Source of the DNA: Helicostylum pulchrum
Lineage: Eukaryota; Mucoromycota; Mucoromycetes; Mucorales; Mucoraceae
Length of the DNA: 64,000 nucleotides
Assembly: GCA_025677825.1 (NCBI GenBank)
Contig: JAIXMO010000069.1
Coordinates: 80,579 to 144,578, forward strand
Reading direction: 5' to 3'
The notes below the pieces were generated by a model. The model saw nothing but the letters and a program-made list of their open reading frames with translations, was not told the origin of the DNA and ran no database searches. Position numbers and translations under genes: made by a program. Each line of letters starts with the position of its first letter. The stretch's first letter is position 1. This document shows positions 21,393-33,092 of this stretch, piece after piece.

Positions 21393-22122
21393 ATTATCAT
21401 ATAATATTAATATCTAATCATCATCATCTAAATAAACATCACCGTAATCCTTTTTTTTTTTTTTTTTTGTCCCTTGTACCAAGGTGCTAATTAACTGCTA
21501 GTCTTAGACGGCGTATATCAGATTGTCCTACCGTTGATTGCTACGTTACTGTATAAAAAAGGTGTAACATATACTTCAAAGTGTTGACTCTATATAGTCG
21601 GATACACAGATCAACAAGTACAAAGTGACGTGTCTTTGCGAAATTGGATTTTACCCCTAAATAGAGCAGCTACTGTTAGATGACAATGTAAACTAAAAAC
21701 ATTGGCATAACAGCTCCTGTGGTCCCTAAGAAGGCCATATACCTCTTTTTGTTTTCCTTTCAGCTTCTTTTATTTTATTTTTTAAAAAAAAGCGGCTACT
21801 TAGTATAGAATTGATAAAATAAAATAAACTGTCTAATGAACTATAGTCAGTAATAGCATTATAGCACGTTTTTTAAAAATAACATCGCGTATTTTTATTA
21901 AGTAATAAGATCATGATTTAGTCGAATGAAAAGGTTTAGCGGGCATATAATTATCCGTTAAAAAGCCGACACATTTTGGTTTTTGACGCTAAGACCAAAA
22001 TTGAATTTGATGCTCAACATGACGTAGAGACCATTTCGTAATATATAAATAGTGGATTGTAAAAAAAAGAGAAAAAACTTCTTTTTCCCAAAACTTTACT
22101 TGTATAAAAAAATTAAATCATA
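21393..22122. other. Intergenic region, no gene seen
   Basis: 730 bp between two + strand genes. It starts with a T18 run near 21450 and has an A/T palindrome near 21780. No coding or RNA-gene signal was found. The last 100 bp (AAACTTCTTTTTCCCAAAACTTTACTTG) look like promoter and leader of the Yet3/BAP31 homologue. Confidence 0.5.
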
Positions 22123-23132
22123 ATGGCTCTTTATTACGGTATAGTGTTTGCTATTTTGACCATTGAGGTAAGATAAATAATAATGTATGGTTAAATGTGT
22201 TGATATTAATTGATTATTACAGGTCTTGACATTCTTTTTATTTTTGGTAAGATATCTGGTTTGTAATGCGTAAAAAAAGTATTTATATTAACGTGTGTTA
22301 TTGGTAGTTACCCATTCCTACACGCTGGCAAAAACCTGTGTTTCGCTGGCTCGTCACTTCTCCTTTTGTAAGTAAAAAAAAAAAGAGTATGATACGTTTT
22401 AATGCATCTTTTAATTCCTTTCTATATACGCTTATAGGTTGCCCATGCACAATATATTATGAAGGTGGTGTTTGCGTAAGTCAAAAATATATGTATATAA
22501 AAATTGAAACCTTTACTTATAATTTTTGATTCACATTAGTTTCATTTTCGTACTTTTCTTGGGTAAAATTTTCCGGGAAAAAATAAAAAATTCATGCTAA
22601 ATTTTTTTATTATTATTTAGATTCTGTTAATACTTTGAAGGCTTTTTATGAGGTGGTGAACGCAGAAGAAGAAAGTACAGCAGCAGCATTTGGCTCATCG
22701 GATTTCAGAGCACAAGTTGGTCAAGCAGCAAAGAAATTTTATGCCCAAAGAAATTTGTATCTGACCGGATTCACCATGTTACTTTTACTGTACGTCTTTT
22801 TTTTTGTTTTAAAAAAAAATAGATTACGCGAGTCTTATGTCATTTTTTTTTTTTTTTTTTTAGTATTTTGAACAAGATCAAGAATATGTCTCTTGATTTT
22901 ATTAGACTAGAGGATGAACTCATTGAACTTGAAGCAGCTGTAAGTATTTTTTTTTAAAAAAAAAGTGGGTTTATAACTGTGTTTGTGAGAATATTAATTT
23001 TCTATTGTACAGACATCAAAAGATCCTCTTGTTCGTGAAGCTGGTAGTCATATTGACACTGATCCTATCGAGTCCAAGGTTACCAAACTTGAACCCGTAC
23101 AACAAGAAAATGAGAACAAGAAAGACTTATAA
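22123..23132 (+). CDS. BAP31/Yet3-like ER membrane protein
   Basis: Eight exons (22123-22167, 22223-22246, 22308-22367, 22438-22475, 22540-22562, 22621-22789, 22864-22939, 23013-23132) encode 184 aa. Three membrane segments are visible: YYGIVFAILTIEVLTFFLFL, the FAFIFVLFLDSV region and TGFTMLLLLILN, followed by a coiled coil (DFIRLEDELIELEAA). The IPTRWQKPVFRW loop is typical of the family. BAP31/Yet proteins act in ER export and quality control of membrane proteins and associate with the translocon in yeast. The C-terminal KKDL ending resembles an ER-retrieval signal, as in other members. Seven introns in 1 kb makes it the most densely split gene here. Confidence 0.9.
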
Positions 23133-23335
23133 AGAAAACTCTTTTTTGTTATAACTTTTTTGTAAATTTTATCAATAAATGTATAGTGAAATCTTTAAAA
23201 ATATAAATTTACTAAATATAGGCAATTTAAAAATCTATTCCTTTTTGTACTACCCTTTTTTTTTTGGTTTCATATAAACTTTTTTTTTTTCAGTCTTGGC
23301 TATATTGTCTTCTTTTCTTCCCCTTTAATTAAACC

Positions 23336-24983
23336 ATGACTATCGACGAGACTGGCCAAATTGAAGATACTGAGATTGTATCACAATTCTTTGGTCCTAA
23401 CAAACAAGAGATCGAATACCACATCAAGAACAATGATCAAGCAGAGTTAATGAGAGTAAGTTTCTTTTTATATTAAAAGTAGCGAACACTAATATACTTT
23501 TATCTAGTCTTTTAGTCAAATTATAGACCAAAGTACACACTCTGAAGCAGTTCTTGAAGGTAGTACAAACACAATTTAATACAATTTTTCAAAAACAAAC
23601 AACTCAAAATCTTGAGACAGAAACCGGTATCCAGTCTCCATCATCGCGAGCACCTAAACACTGGTACCGCCGTAAATTAACTGGATGGATTCATAGACAC
23701 CTTGTTCCTGAAGGATTTCGAACGGCTGTCGAAAAAAAATATGGAAACTTTATTATTATTCGTTCGGTAAATAGGCTAATTGAAAAAAATAAAACAAATA
23801 CTAAGTGTAACAAAATATATACATGTAGACTGGAGAATATCATTATGAAGAGATGCCCATTTATACTCGCATTGGTATGCATTTATTGTTTGGTGGTTAC
23901 TACAGAGGAAAAGGTAAAAAAAAAAAAAAAAAAAGGAGATCGTTTTTGATTTTACTAAGCATTACAAACACATAGTTGTGAGTAGTAGTATGATGCATTC
24001 ACTCTTTTTAAAGGAAACCTTACGACAAGGACTTTATTTTACGCTACCCGAATCCGTGAAACAAATTCCTAGTTTCGTACAACATTATACGATCGAAATG
24101 GATAATTACGTGATTTCGGAAGTTTCTGAATATCAGAATTTTAACGAGTTCTTTACAAGAGCCATTCTTCCAGAGAAGAGGCCAATCGCTGAATTAGATG
24201 ACGATGTAAGTGTAGTTACTTTATTCATTTGTGAACCTTGACCCGAGTATAGAGTTTAAAACTGTTATGATAGAATATTTTGGTTTCTGCTGCTGATAGT
24301 AGATTGCATGTTTTTACTTCGGTTGACGCAGCTACAGAATTTTGGTATACATAACATATATTTATATTTTATAAAGAAAGGAATAACCTCATTTTTTTAT
24401 ATCATGTTATAGGATTAAAGGAAATAATTTTAACTTGTCAAATCTCTTAAAAGATGAAGAATTAGCTGAAGAATTAGACGGTGGATCCATTGCCATCTTT
24501 CGCTTAGCTCCTCAAGACTATCATCGGTTCCATACCCCAGCCAAGGGAACGGTTGCAAGCATCAATACTCTTTCAGGAACTTACTACACAGGTAAAACAA
24601 AAACCCGCCTTTCTCTCTCTGCATAACCTATATCTAATATATATATATATAAAGTGAACCCATGTACAGTCAATGAAAACCTTGACGTATTCACTGATAA
24701 CCACCGCAGCATCACCAAAGTTAAAAGCCACCACGGATTTAACTACGCTGTCGTTTCAATCGGTGCCCTTTTAGTGGGATCGATTGTTATGACCAACGCC
24801 GAACACGAAAAAGAGTTGGAAAAGGGACAAGAGATGGGATACTTTCAATATGGAGGATCCACTGTAATTGTGGTTTTCCCCAAGGATACAGTTGAATGGG
24901 ATCAAGACTTAAAAGTGAATTCTGAAAAGTCTTTAGAAACTTTGGTTGAGATGGGAGAAAGAATAGGATGTTATTGCGTTTAA
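23336..24983 (+). CDS. Phosphatidylserine decarboxylase, Psd2-type core
   Basis: Eight exons (23336-23455, 23508-23559, 23621-23766, 23829-23913, 23976-24205, 24274-24344, 24413-24591, 24655-24983) give 403 aa. The C-terminal two-thirds is the PSD domain: FNEFFTRAILPEKRPI, AADSRLHVF (catalytic Asp), DYHRFHTPAKG (His) and YFQYGGSTVIVVF. Family knowledge: cleavage within GGST makes alpha and beta chains, the Ser becoming the pyruvoyl cofactor. The enzyme turns phosphatidylserine into phosphatidylethanolamine; the GGST variant marks the Psd2 endosome/Golgi class. No C2 domain, membrane anchor or presequence is evident in the first 100 residues. The exon joined across 23560-23620 is the least certain. 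Confidence 0.9.
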
Positions 24984-25029
24984 TACGTGTATATTTTTTA
25001 TTATTCAGCGTATTACTATTAAGTATTAT

Positions 25030-27464
25030 TCATCGTGAAAAGTAGGCACCGAAATACTTGCTTAATATTGATAGTATTGTATTTGCTACATTAACAAAAA
25101 AATATATAGCGTAAATAAAATGTAAATCATAAGAGAAAGTTTTTTTTTTTTTACCAGGGTGATTTTCGTTAATGCCTTTGCTTCTAAAGAATTGTACGTA
25201 ACCAAATACATGTTTTGATTTCGGTTCATTGACATGTACAAAGATATCCTCGGGGTAATTCATTATAATATTGTATATAATTTCTAAACCAATTTTCATC
25301 AATCGATCGTATAATTTGCTACATACAAAATAAGTTAATTGTTCTTTTTTCATAGCCTCTACGAAAAAAAAAACTTACCGATTTTTAACAGAAGTATACG
25401 GTCTATTTTCATTAAATTCTCTATACAGATCAGCCAAAGCTTGATCAGTACCCTTAAAAATGACCTCGAACATTTTCTTGAACAAACGAGAAGAAGGTTG
25501 TACTAAAGTCATATAATACAGTAAATTCATCGACTTAAATCTCAACTCAAACCACTACATTATAAAAATAAAAAAGTTCGTTATCCCTTTTGTTTTTTCT
25601 AAAAAAAAAAAAAATGATAATTACATTGTCAAAACTCAAAGAGCCTTGCGGTACAATGATAAGATCTGTCAAATAATTTACAAGCATTAAATTCTGATCT
25701 TTGTACGAAACCATATAAGCATCATCGGCAAAATTGGTCTCTAATATACTTAGAGCAGAAATTAGAACTTTATACGGTGTGACAGGGTCTAGTAATTTCA
25801 GAAAAGAACTATCCTCCATTAGGAAATCAAACCTAATAATATTAATTAAGTTATCTCTTCTCTGTATAATTTAAAAAATCTTTTTTACACTGCTTTTTCA
25901 TCTTGCGATGCAATACTGAAAAATAATTCCAAAATACTACTGACAATGGTTAAGGATTCTTTAGGCGTATCAGCTAGTTTCAATCTACGCGATATTTCCG
26001 TAGGTGTAGTGGAATAAGTTTGTGAAAGTCGATTTATTTCAGTCATGGACTTGCGCTGAATGTCCGGTACTTCAGTTAATAACAAATACTGTTCTTGTTT
26101 ATCAAAATAGAACAATTCAAGTGATTTTGATAATTGGATCAATATGGAATTATTATCAATCAAATCCTTTTCCAAAAACTTTTTAGTTATTGGAAAACAA
26201 GTAGATAAGCTCAACAAGACGTCAACAATGTTTTGTATGACCTTGTAAGACTTTTCCTTGATGCAGATTTGTAAGCTCAAGTTTAAAACGTTTAGAAGTA
26301 ATCGAATGGTACTGTGGGCGTGTTCTGATTTTATAAGGTGGTTTGATATATCTGAGGCCAGTAAAACTAAATTTTCATAGTTTCCTGCTGAAGAGCATTG
26401 GCTTCGATCTGGCACAAACTGTTGCGAAAATCGCGTGCTAAAGTATCGTATGTTAGATTTCGTAAGGCAAACATTGATAGATTTCGTATTTTTGTGGTTT
26501 CGATTATTCCATTCTTGAAACAGTGGTGTAAACAAAACTATCAATAGTTTATTCTATTTTTTTTTTTTTTTTTTTTCGTTAGTGTTTTATTCCTCTCTCT
26601 CTCTCTCAAAAAAAAAAAAGAAATTACATTTTTTTCAGTTTCTGTTAAGCCGGTTTTCTTGGTTTGTTGTTGTCGCACTTTAGGTTTTTTAGGCTCACTG
26701 TGAGATGAAGGCATCTTTACAGGAGATGCCGTAGACATACTAGTAGTAGGCAAAGGTGGTGTAACCAATCCTTCTACTTTAATTGTTGACTGCTGTGAAC
26801 TTTGCGATTGAGAATAAGACGATTGAGAAAAAAACGATGGCAATTTTATAAAAGGACTAGGTTTAACACTACGTTTCGATTTCTGATGATCTGGAACCGT
26901 GCCAGGAAATGGTCTTTTTTGATATGGATCGTCTTGTTCTTTTAATCTAGCCAATTCTCGCTTTAAGCGTAAAATATCTCTATCCTAAAAAAAACAGTGT
27001 CAATTTTTTATTTTTTCTTTATCTTTTGAAGGGAAGTGAATACTCGCCTTTTCTTCTATTATGGTCCTTGCGTCTTCTGATTCTCTTTTGCGACGTTCGT
27101 CGTCATTGTTTGCTCGTATTAATTCGGATCGCTCTAAACGAAATCGCAAGTTTTCAATAGTTTCTTGCTCCTAATAAAAAAAAAAAAAAACTGTCAAAAA
27201 AACAAAACAAAAACAACAACAACAACAACAACAAAAGTTATTCATTACTTCTTGTATGCCTCGACTTTGTTGTACATTAGTTGTGGTTTGTTGTTCATTA
27301 GTTGAGGCACGTTCAATTGGAGGAACCAAATTCAATTGTGTGTCAGTAACAGTGGTTCGAACCTGTTGAGAGCTAAGGTATATTTCCTCCTCTTGCTGTA
27401 AAGCTAATAAATCTTCTAAGTCTAATTCGAAATCATTAAAGTCTTCATCTAAATCCATATCCAT
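25030..27464 (-). CDS. Candidate ATRIP/Rad26-like checkpoint protein
   Basis: Eight exons (complement of 27249-27464, 27048-27170, 26628-26984, 25889-26553, 25625-25832, 25379-25554, 25155-25318, 25030-25085) close in frame to 654 aa. The N-terminus is acidic (MDMDLDEDFNDFELDLEDLL), followed by a coiled coil (ENLRFRLERSELIR to RDILRLKRELARLKEQ) and a Ser/Pro-rich linker. A long, mostly helical alpha-solenoid-like region follows (LLLNVLNLSLQICI, LIQLSKSLELFYF). This order of acidic N-terminus, coiled coil and helical repeats is that of ATRIP/Ddc2/Rad26, the partner of ATR kinase. RDILRLKREL resembles the conserved basic-helix motif of that family. Sequence divergence keeps this tentative. The intron at 26985-27047 uses a GC donor (AAG|GCGAGT). 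Confidence 0.5.
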
Positions 27465-28036
27465 TTTTGAGAACAATTGATTAAAAAGAAGAAGAAAAAA
27501 GAAGATTTAAAGTGCGGCAAATATGCTTTTTTGAAAGACACGAAAAGAGGTTTTTCCTTCTTTTTTCACGCTCGCGTGACGTTGTCATCGCTGTTTGAAC
27601 AGAAACACATTTCATAAACAAGTTTTTTTTTTTTGTGCGTTTCTTTTTCCTTTTTTTCCTCTCTTTGCTTTCTCTTTTTTTTGTATTACAGCAACAAAAA
27701 AAAAGACGTGAGTAACAAACAAAAAAAAAAAATTAACATGTTGTAGTTTGTACCTTTTTCTTAAACTACTTATTTTATTTATTAATCCCTCATTTGAAGT
27801 ATATTTACACATATACGATTTCAACATTGAGCGAGACAGAGACAGAGAGACAGAGAGACAGAGACAAAGACAGGACATATAAGAAATAATCAGTCGATAA
27901 TATATATATATATATATATATATAGGATGGTAAATATATACTGTATAACAAAGTATGAATATATAATTTAAAAGAAAAGTTGATGAATTAGAACGAATAT
28001 ACACAAGAGATCAAGATTATATGTCAAAATCATGTA
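27465..28036. other. Divergent promoter region with microsatellites
   Basis: This separates the divergent ATRIP-like and YEATS genes. It contains a GAGACA-rich stretch at about 27830-27870 and a (TA)n run at about 27900-27922. A 130-codon minus-strand frame crosses it but consists of low-complexity translation of these repeats. Confidence 0.6.
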
Positions 28037-28669
28037 ATGAAAGGAAGTTTAAAGGCGTCAGAAGGACATCCGTGGAGAAATTGGAAGATTAAAGTGGTAG
28101 CTGTAGATAATCATCGAGAAAGGAGGGGTAAATTAAGTTACTTGTTGGACCATGTTGAATATATGTTGCATCCAACTTTTGAGAACCCAAGAAGAGGTAG
28201 TATATACATTATAAAAAAAAAGAGAAATAACAAGCTAAACCTTTCTAGTGTTTATGAAGGAACCTTACTTGTTACAAGAAAAAGGCTGGGGTGAATTTGA
28301 TATGCGCGTAGTCTTATTCTTTACCAATAACTTGGCTGAACCAGAGAACATTTTTTTTGATTTACACTTTCGAGAACCAACTTATACCATTTTGCATAAA
28401 ATTCATTTTCAAAATCCATCTCCCGAATTGATAAAATTATTATCCATAGAATTACCATCGACAGATACACAGCAAATATCAGATCACAACCTAAAAAAGC
28501 GTAGAACAAGTCCTTCTTCTTCTTCCTCAACAACAAAAAAGATAAAGACTCCTCCTTCCATGTCTTCACCTGCTCAGTTTAGCGATGGTCCTTTAACTCC
28601 TTCTTCTACTTATTATAACAACAACAAATACCCTCCTTCGCCTGCTATTATAAATAATAACCATCAACA

Positions 28670-28709
<40 letters not shown>

Positions 28710-29301
28710 GATCAGGATTTATTCTCAAATACTATGGCATCGGATGACTTGTTTCGGGCTATACACGGATTTAGACAAAATATAGATGAAGATATCATTA
28801 TTGACGATGTATATCAAGAAAAAGATTTAGACACTGTAAACCCAATACATGGGAAATTAATAGAGGATAGTGTAAGAATGGCTTGGGGGCTACCAGAGGT
28901 AAAAAAAAAAAAAAAAAAAGGGCACCGTTTCTTATATTTTCTTTGGTTTTTATTAACGCACACACAAACAAATAAGGGTTTAGACATGCTGGAACTAGCA
29001 AAAAGACTCAGTCTACGAACACCAGAACAAACAGAGGAAATAGAAGCGTTAATTAAAAACCATAAAAGAGATGGTATATATGTAGAAGAGAACGATGGTA
29101 ATTTAAATATACAGATAGAAAGATACAAACCTAATACATACGTACTATATAGACGAGTTTATCGTGGACCTTTATTCACTCGGTCCTGAATTACTAAATC
29201 AGTTATGGGATTATACCGAAAGAAAGAAAATGTCCTCTCGTACAGCTTTATCTCCATTTTCACTTGTGCAAGCAAACACAATCATGATTGAAGACGATTA
29301 A
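28037..29301 (+). CDS. YEATS-domain protein, Taf14/Tfg3-like
   Basis: Four exons (28037-28196, 28249-28898, 28977-29097, 29153-29301) encode 359 aa. Residues 12-120 carry the YEATS acyl-lysine reader fold: HPWRNWKIKVVAVD, YLLDHVEYMLHPTFENPRR, EKGWGEFDMRVVLFF. A Ser/Pro/Gln linker (HQQQHQQQ) follows. The C-terminus has an ET-like helical domain (LDMLELAKRLSL) ending in DEFIVDLYSLGPELLNQLWD, as in Taf14. Taf14 is shared by TFIID, TFIIF, SWI/SNF and INO80 complexes. The first beta strand of the YEATS fold seems missing at the chosen start, so an upstream exon may have been overlooked. Splicing the 55-nt intron at 29098 joins the ET core in frame. Confidence 0.85.
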
Positions 29302-29400
29302 AGGAAACATTATATATACATACATACGTACATACACACATACAGCAACAAACACGCTCACACACACAGACACAGACACAAAAAAACAAAATGTATTATT
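29302..29400 (+). repeat. CA/TACA microsatellite
   Basis: A TACATACA-to-CACACACA-to-GACACA simple-sequence run lies in the shared 3' region of the convergent YEATS and Hel2 genes. Confidence 0.8.
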
Positions 29401-29419
29401 ATTAATTTAATTACAACTT

Positions 29420-31615
29420 TTATAAACCTACTCGGAATAAAACTTGCTTTCCCTTTTTCCCTTTTTTCTTTCTATTCGTCGTATTTACATCAGAGTCTTC
29501 GGTCTCAGTAGTATTAGTAGACGAAGTTTCACCCCAAGCATTTGCATTTGATTTTTTAAGCATGGCATTGATATCTGCTCTTCTAGAGGACGTAGCAGTA
29601 GGTAAAGCAGGAAACAATTGTTGAAGATCATTGTGTGATGTATTTCTAGGTGTACTTGAACCACTCCAGGGTGTAGATTGAGCAAGTGGTGGAAACGTAG
29701 GTTGAACTGCACCTGCATCTACAGCGGCAGATGCGACTTTATCCCAAACACCTGCTTTTTTCTTTTGGTTAGCTGTTCTTTTTCCATTAGGTGCATTGAC
29801 AACTAGAACACGAGGTGATTCTTCTCTCTGATAAATACGACACATTAATATATATAAAATCCATCAGTCATAATATATCTGTACTTACAGGGTTCTTCTT
29901 TTGGTTCCATGTACGAACCATTTCAGACTTTAATGTTCTATTATCAACTAGATCTTTAGCGCTCTTTAATACTTTGGCAGTAAATTCGGCATCTTTATCA
30001 CATAAGTCATATACCGAGTTTACATAGGTATCTGTATCTATGGATAAACTAGTAAAAGCACTTGTCAGTTGACGAAACTTTACAACTTTGCTAAAGTTCT
30101 TGAGCATGTCTGCAATACCATCTAATGCTGCTGCGTGTCGAGATACAATACCAGTATCTGATTCATTAGCAGGCGAAGATCTTCCACTGGTGTTATTATC
30201 TTCACCTAATGTAGGCCAATGATCTTGTTCGGTTAATTGAAGTGATCCCAATCTAGCGTTTAAAAAGGAAGGTGATGTGCGAGTGGATCCATTCATATCA
30301 GGAAAATCTTCTGCAGTTAATCTAACAGATTGAGATCGTTGCTGCTGCTGCTGTTGTTGTTGTTGTGGTGGTGGTGGTGGTCTACTACTGCTACTACTGC
30401 CATTTCTTGGTTGTCCATAATTCAAGTTGACATCCACACGACGAGCTTGACGAGATAATCCATTACCATGTGTCTCTACCTTTTTTTATATATATAGCAT
30501 CAGTACACGGTTTTTATTTTTATTATGTAATTTTTTTATTTAAAAAAAAACTTACCTCGTGTGCTTTTAAATCAATATCAGAATCAAACACAACAAACTT
30601 ATTATTCAAGCATTCCTTATAAATACACAAATAATGATCTTGTTTAAAATGTTTTTCCAGACTATCATAATTAGCATAATACTGTCTTTGAATTCCCTTT
30701 TTTAAGCACAAATGACACTGTTCGTGTTTATCTCTGCAATGTTCAAACAATTCATCAGCGCCATAAAATCTAGACTGACAAAATACACATTCAGGATGTC
30801 CCGAGAAGCCAGTTTCGTCCTCTTTATTAAAGGATGCATCCCCTTGCAAATTATGTTTTTGTAACTGGTCTTTGGTATATAACGTATGTTCATGTGCAAA
30901 TATTTTCTTGTTTCGAATACACAAGTCACAGCAGCTACGTTTATGCACTTGTTTGAAATGACGTTTTAGTTCTTGCCAGTTTTCAAACGCTTCTTCACAA
31001 TCGGGTTCTGCACAATTGTGTTGTAAAAGAATCATCGTGTTTTGGTACATGGTCTCCGTCTCGAACCGAATGCCATATTTAGGATCGTAAAACGGCGTGT
31101 CTTCTCGTGTATAGTCGTCGTAAAGTTTTTCTGCGTCAGTAGTAAATATAACTCTTTTAGATTCTGCCTAAAGGGATATATACACGTTGAGGTTTTTATT
31201 TTACTTTTAGTGCAAGATGCCCTTTTTTTCTTCTTCTTTTTTTTACCTTGCAGTAAGCACAATTCTTAGTTTTGTAAAGCACTCTTAATCGCAAAGTACA
31301 TAAATGACATGTACGATGGTTACAGGGTCCAACTGCAAAGAATTCTATAGGTCTAGTACAAATAAAGCATCCTTCAACAGAGTCATCCTCCTCTTGATCT
31401 TTAACAATCTTTTTAAAGCCTTTCAAAGGTGCCTTGACAGCTTTTTCTGTCTTTTTTGCCTTTTCTGTCTTTTCTGTCTTATTGGTATCTTCAGAGGTAG
31501 ACGCATTTGCATTGTCTGGTTTCTTGTTCTTGGAACGGTTACGATAGTTCCTCTTCTTCTTGTTGGTTTCCGAAGAAGAGGAAGAAGATTGATTGACTGT
31601 TTGATTAGGTTCCAT
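29420..31615 (-). CDS. HEL2: RING/zinc-finger E3 ligase Hel2/ZNF598
   Basis: Four exons (complement of 31247-31615, 30556-31167, 29889-30479, 29420-29827) encode 659 aa. A basic low-complexity N-terminus precedes a C3HC4-like RING at residues about 82-123 (CFICTRPIEFF, GPCNHRTCHLC, NCAYCK). C2H2-type fingers follow (CDLCIRNKKIF, CVFCQSRFYG, CHLCLKKG with HFKQDHYLC). After a poly-Pro/Gln stretch comes a helical segment (FRQLTSAFTSL) and a disordered tail. Hel2/ZNF598 recognises collided ribosomes and ubiquitylates small-subunit proteins to trigger ribosome-associated quality control. Domain order and length match yeast Hel2 (639 aa). Confidence 0.93.
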
Positions 31616-32007
31616 ACTTGTTTTTTTTAAAAAAAAAAGGATAAAATTATATAAAAAAAGGCTTTTTTTACTTGACAAGTTGAACCGCAGTACAAACTAT
31701 TAGTTGTTAACCAATAAAAAATCAGTTAAAAAAGGGGAGCTAGTTTGTACGAAAACAAAAAGTTATTTCACATGCTATGAACAAGCATTGGGAAAAAAAA
31801 AAGGTTAAAAAATAACACACACAAAAAGTTGTCAACATCATATGATTCTTTTGTAGTTCTTGTAAACAGTTACATCTCATTTTCGATTAAACGAAAAGTG
31901 TTTCAGTATTCACAAGTTGAGGTATAAAAGTATACATTTCTCTTTATTCTTTTTCTTTCTTTTTTTTTTTTTTTTTCTTTCTTTCTCTTTATCTTTAAAT
32001 AAGAAAA
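31616..32007. other. Divergent promoter, Hel2 and perilipin-like genes
   Basis: A 392-bp shared upstream region. It has T/A palindromes near 31621-31638 and a CT/T-rich leader (31935-31995) running into the perilipin ATG. No ORF or RNA gene seen. Confidence 0.6.
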
Positions 32008-33092
32008 ATGAGTAGTATCTCTAGTAGACAAGAAGAAGAAGATCAATTCAGCCATCCTTCAGGTAATAAATACATACAAAAGAAAAAGAAGGAGACCCCC
32101 ATTACTTATCTACAAATGTTTTTTTTTGTTTAGATGATGATTCTTATAGTACAGGTGCAGACTCAGGTTTTAGCGTAGGCACAGAAGAAGATGAAAAGTT
32201 ACAAATGAAAGCCAAGCAAGAAGAGCCTGTTATAGTCATAGTGCAAGAAACTAATACTGCACCTAGCTTCTTTTCTCGTCTTGTTTCCATTCCAATCATC
32301 CAAGATAGTTTTACGGGCGCTCAAAATATTGTGCGACAACATGCAGTTGGTCAAAAGGCACTTGAATATGCTGAAACAAAGTTACAGAGTATGGTAGTTC
32401 AAGCCCAACCTTACTTACCCACAGACAATACGGGTCGTATGCTTTCTCGAGCCAATTCATTTGGTAATCGGTCACTTGACTTACTTGAAAAGCAATTCCC
32501 TTCTATCTCTTCTCCTACACAAGAATTGGTTCAGCCTATTACGGGACGTATTGAATTTGCTGTATCTCATTTGAAAGAAAAGAAATCTAGCGTAGTTGAT
32601 GCTCGTATTGAATCACTCGCTACTGCACTTGAATCTTTACTTGACCAATACCTTCCTGCTTCTGAAAAGGAACAAGAACTTAGTGAACAACCCAGTAGTA
32701 CTAATCGTCTTTTAAACGTTATTAACTTATTATCTACTCGAGCCTCTAAGCGAATCTCTAAAAAGGTTTCGGCTACAAACGATGAAGAAAAAAAGATGAA
32801 ACAAATTATTCACGCTTGGGTACTGGAACAAGTCAACACAATGTCTCAACAACCACAAGTAGAATCTCTTGTAACGAAATTCTTTCATGATAGATCTCCA
32901 ATGCAGGTCATGTATAACTTTACTCAAACAGAGTTTGATAAAGTACGTCAAGAACTAAATAAACCAAACGTTAGTCACATGGACAAAGTTCGTAATATTT
33001 TGGTTTTATCTCAAACTGATATCTTGTTACCCTTGTATCACTCTATTTGGACTCGTCAACCTGCTAAAGTTGAGCAGGTTCAAGTAAATTAA
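32008..33092 (+). CDS. Perilipin-family lipid-droplet protein
   Basis: Two exons (32008-32062, 32134-33092) encode 337 aa. After an acidic N-terminus, the region FFSRLVSIPIIQDSFTGAQN, GQKALEYAETKL, QAQPYLP, RANSFGNRSLDLLEKQFP has the order of fungal perilipins (MPL1/CAP20): SIPxVxDS, a central AKPYV-like helix, then ADSLGDKGLxxxDExFP. The C-terminal half is amphipathic helical. These proteins coat lipid droplets and control lipolysis; in appressorium-forming fungi they affect turgor. There is no signal peptide. The match is by motif order, with substantial divergence. Confidence 0.7.

Noticed and set aside
27612..28004. 130-codon minus-strand ORF
   Set aside because: Translation of TA and GACA microsatellites and A-runs; promoter region of two divergent genes.
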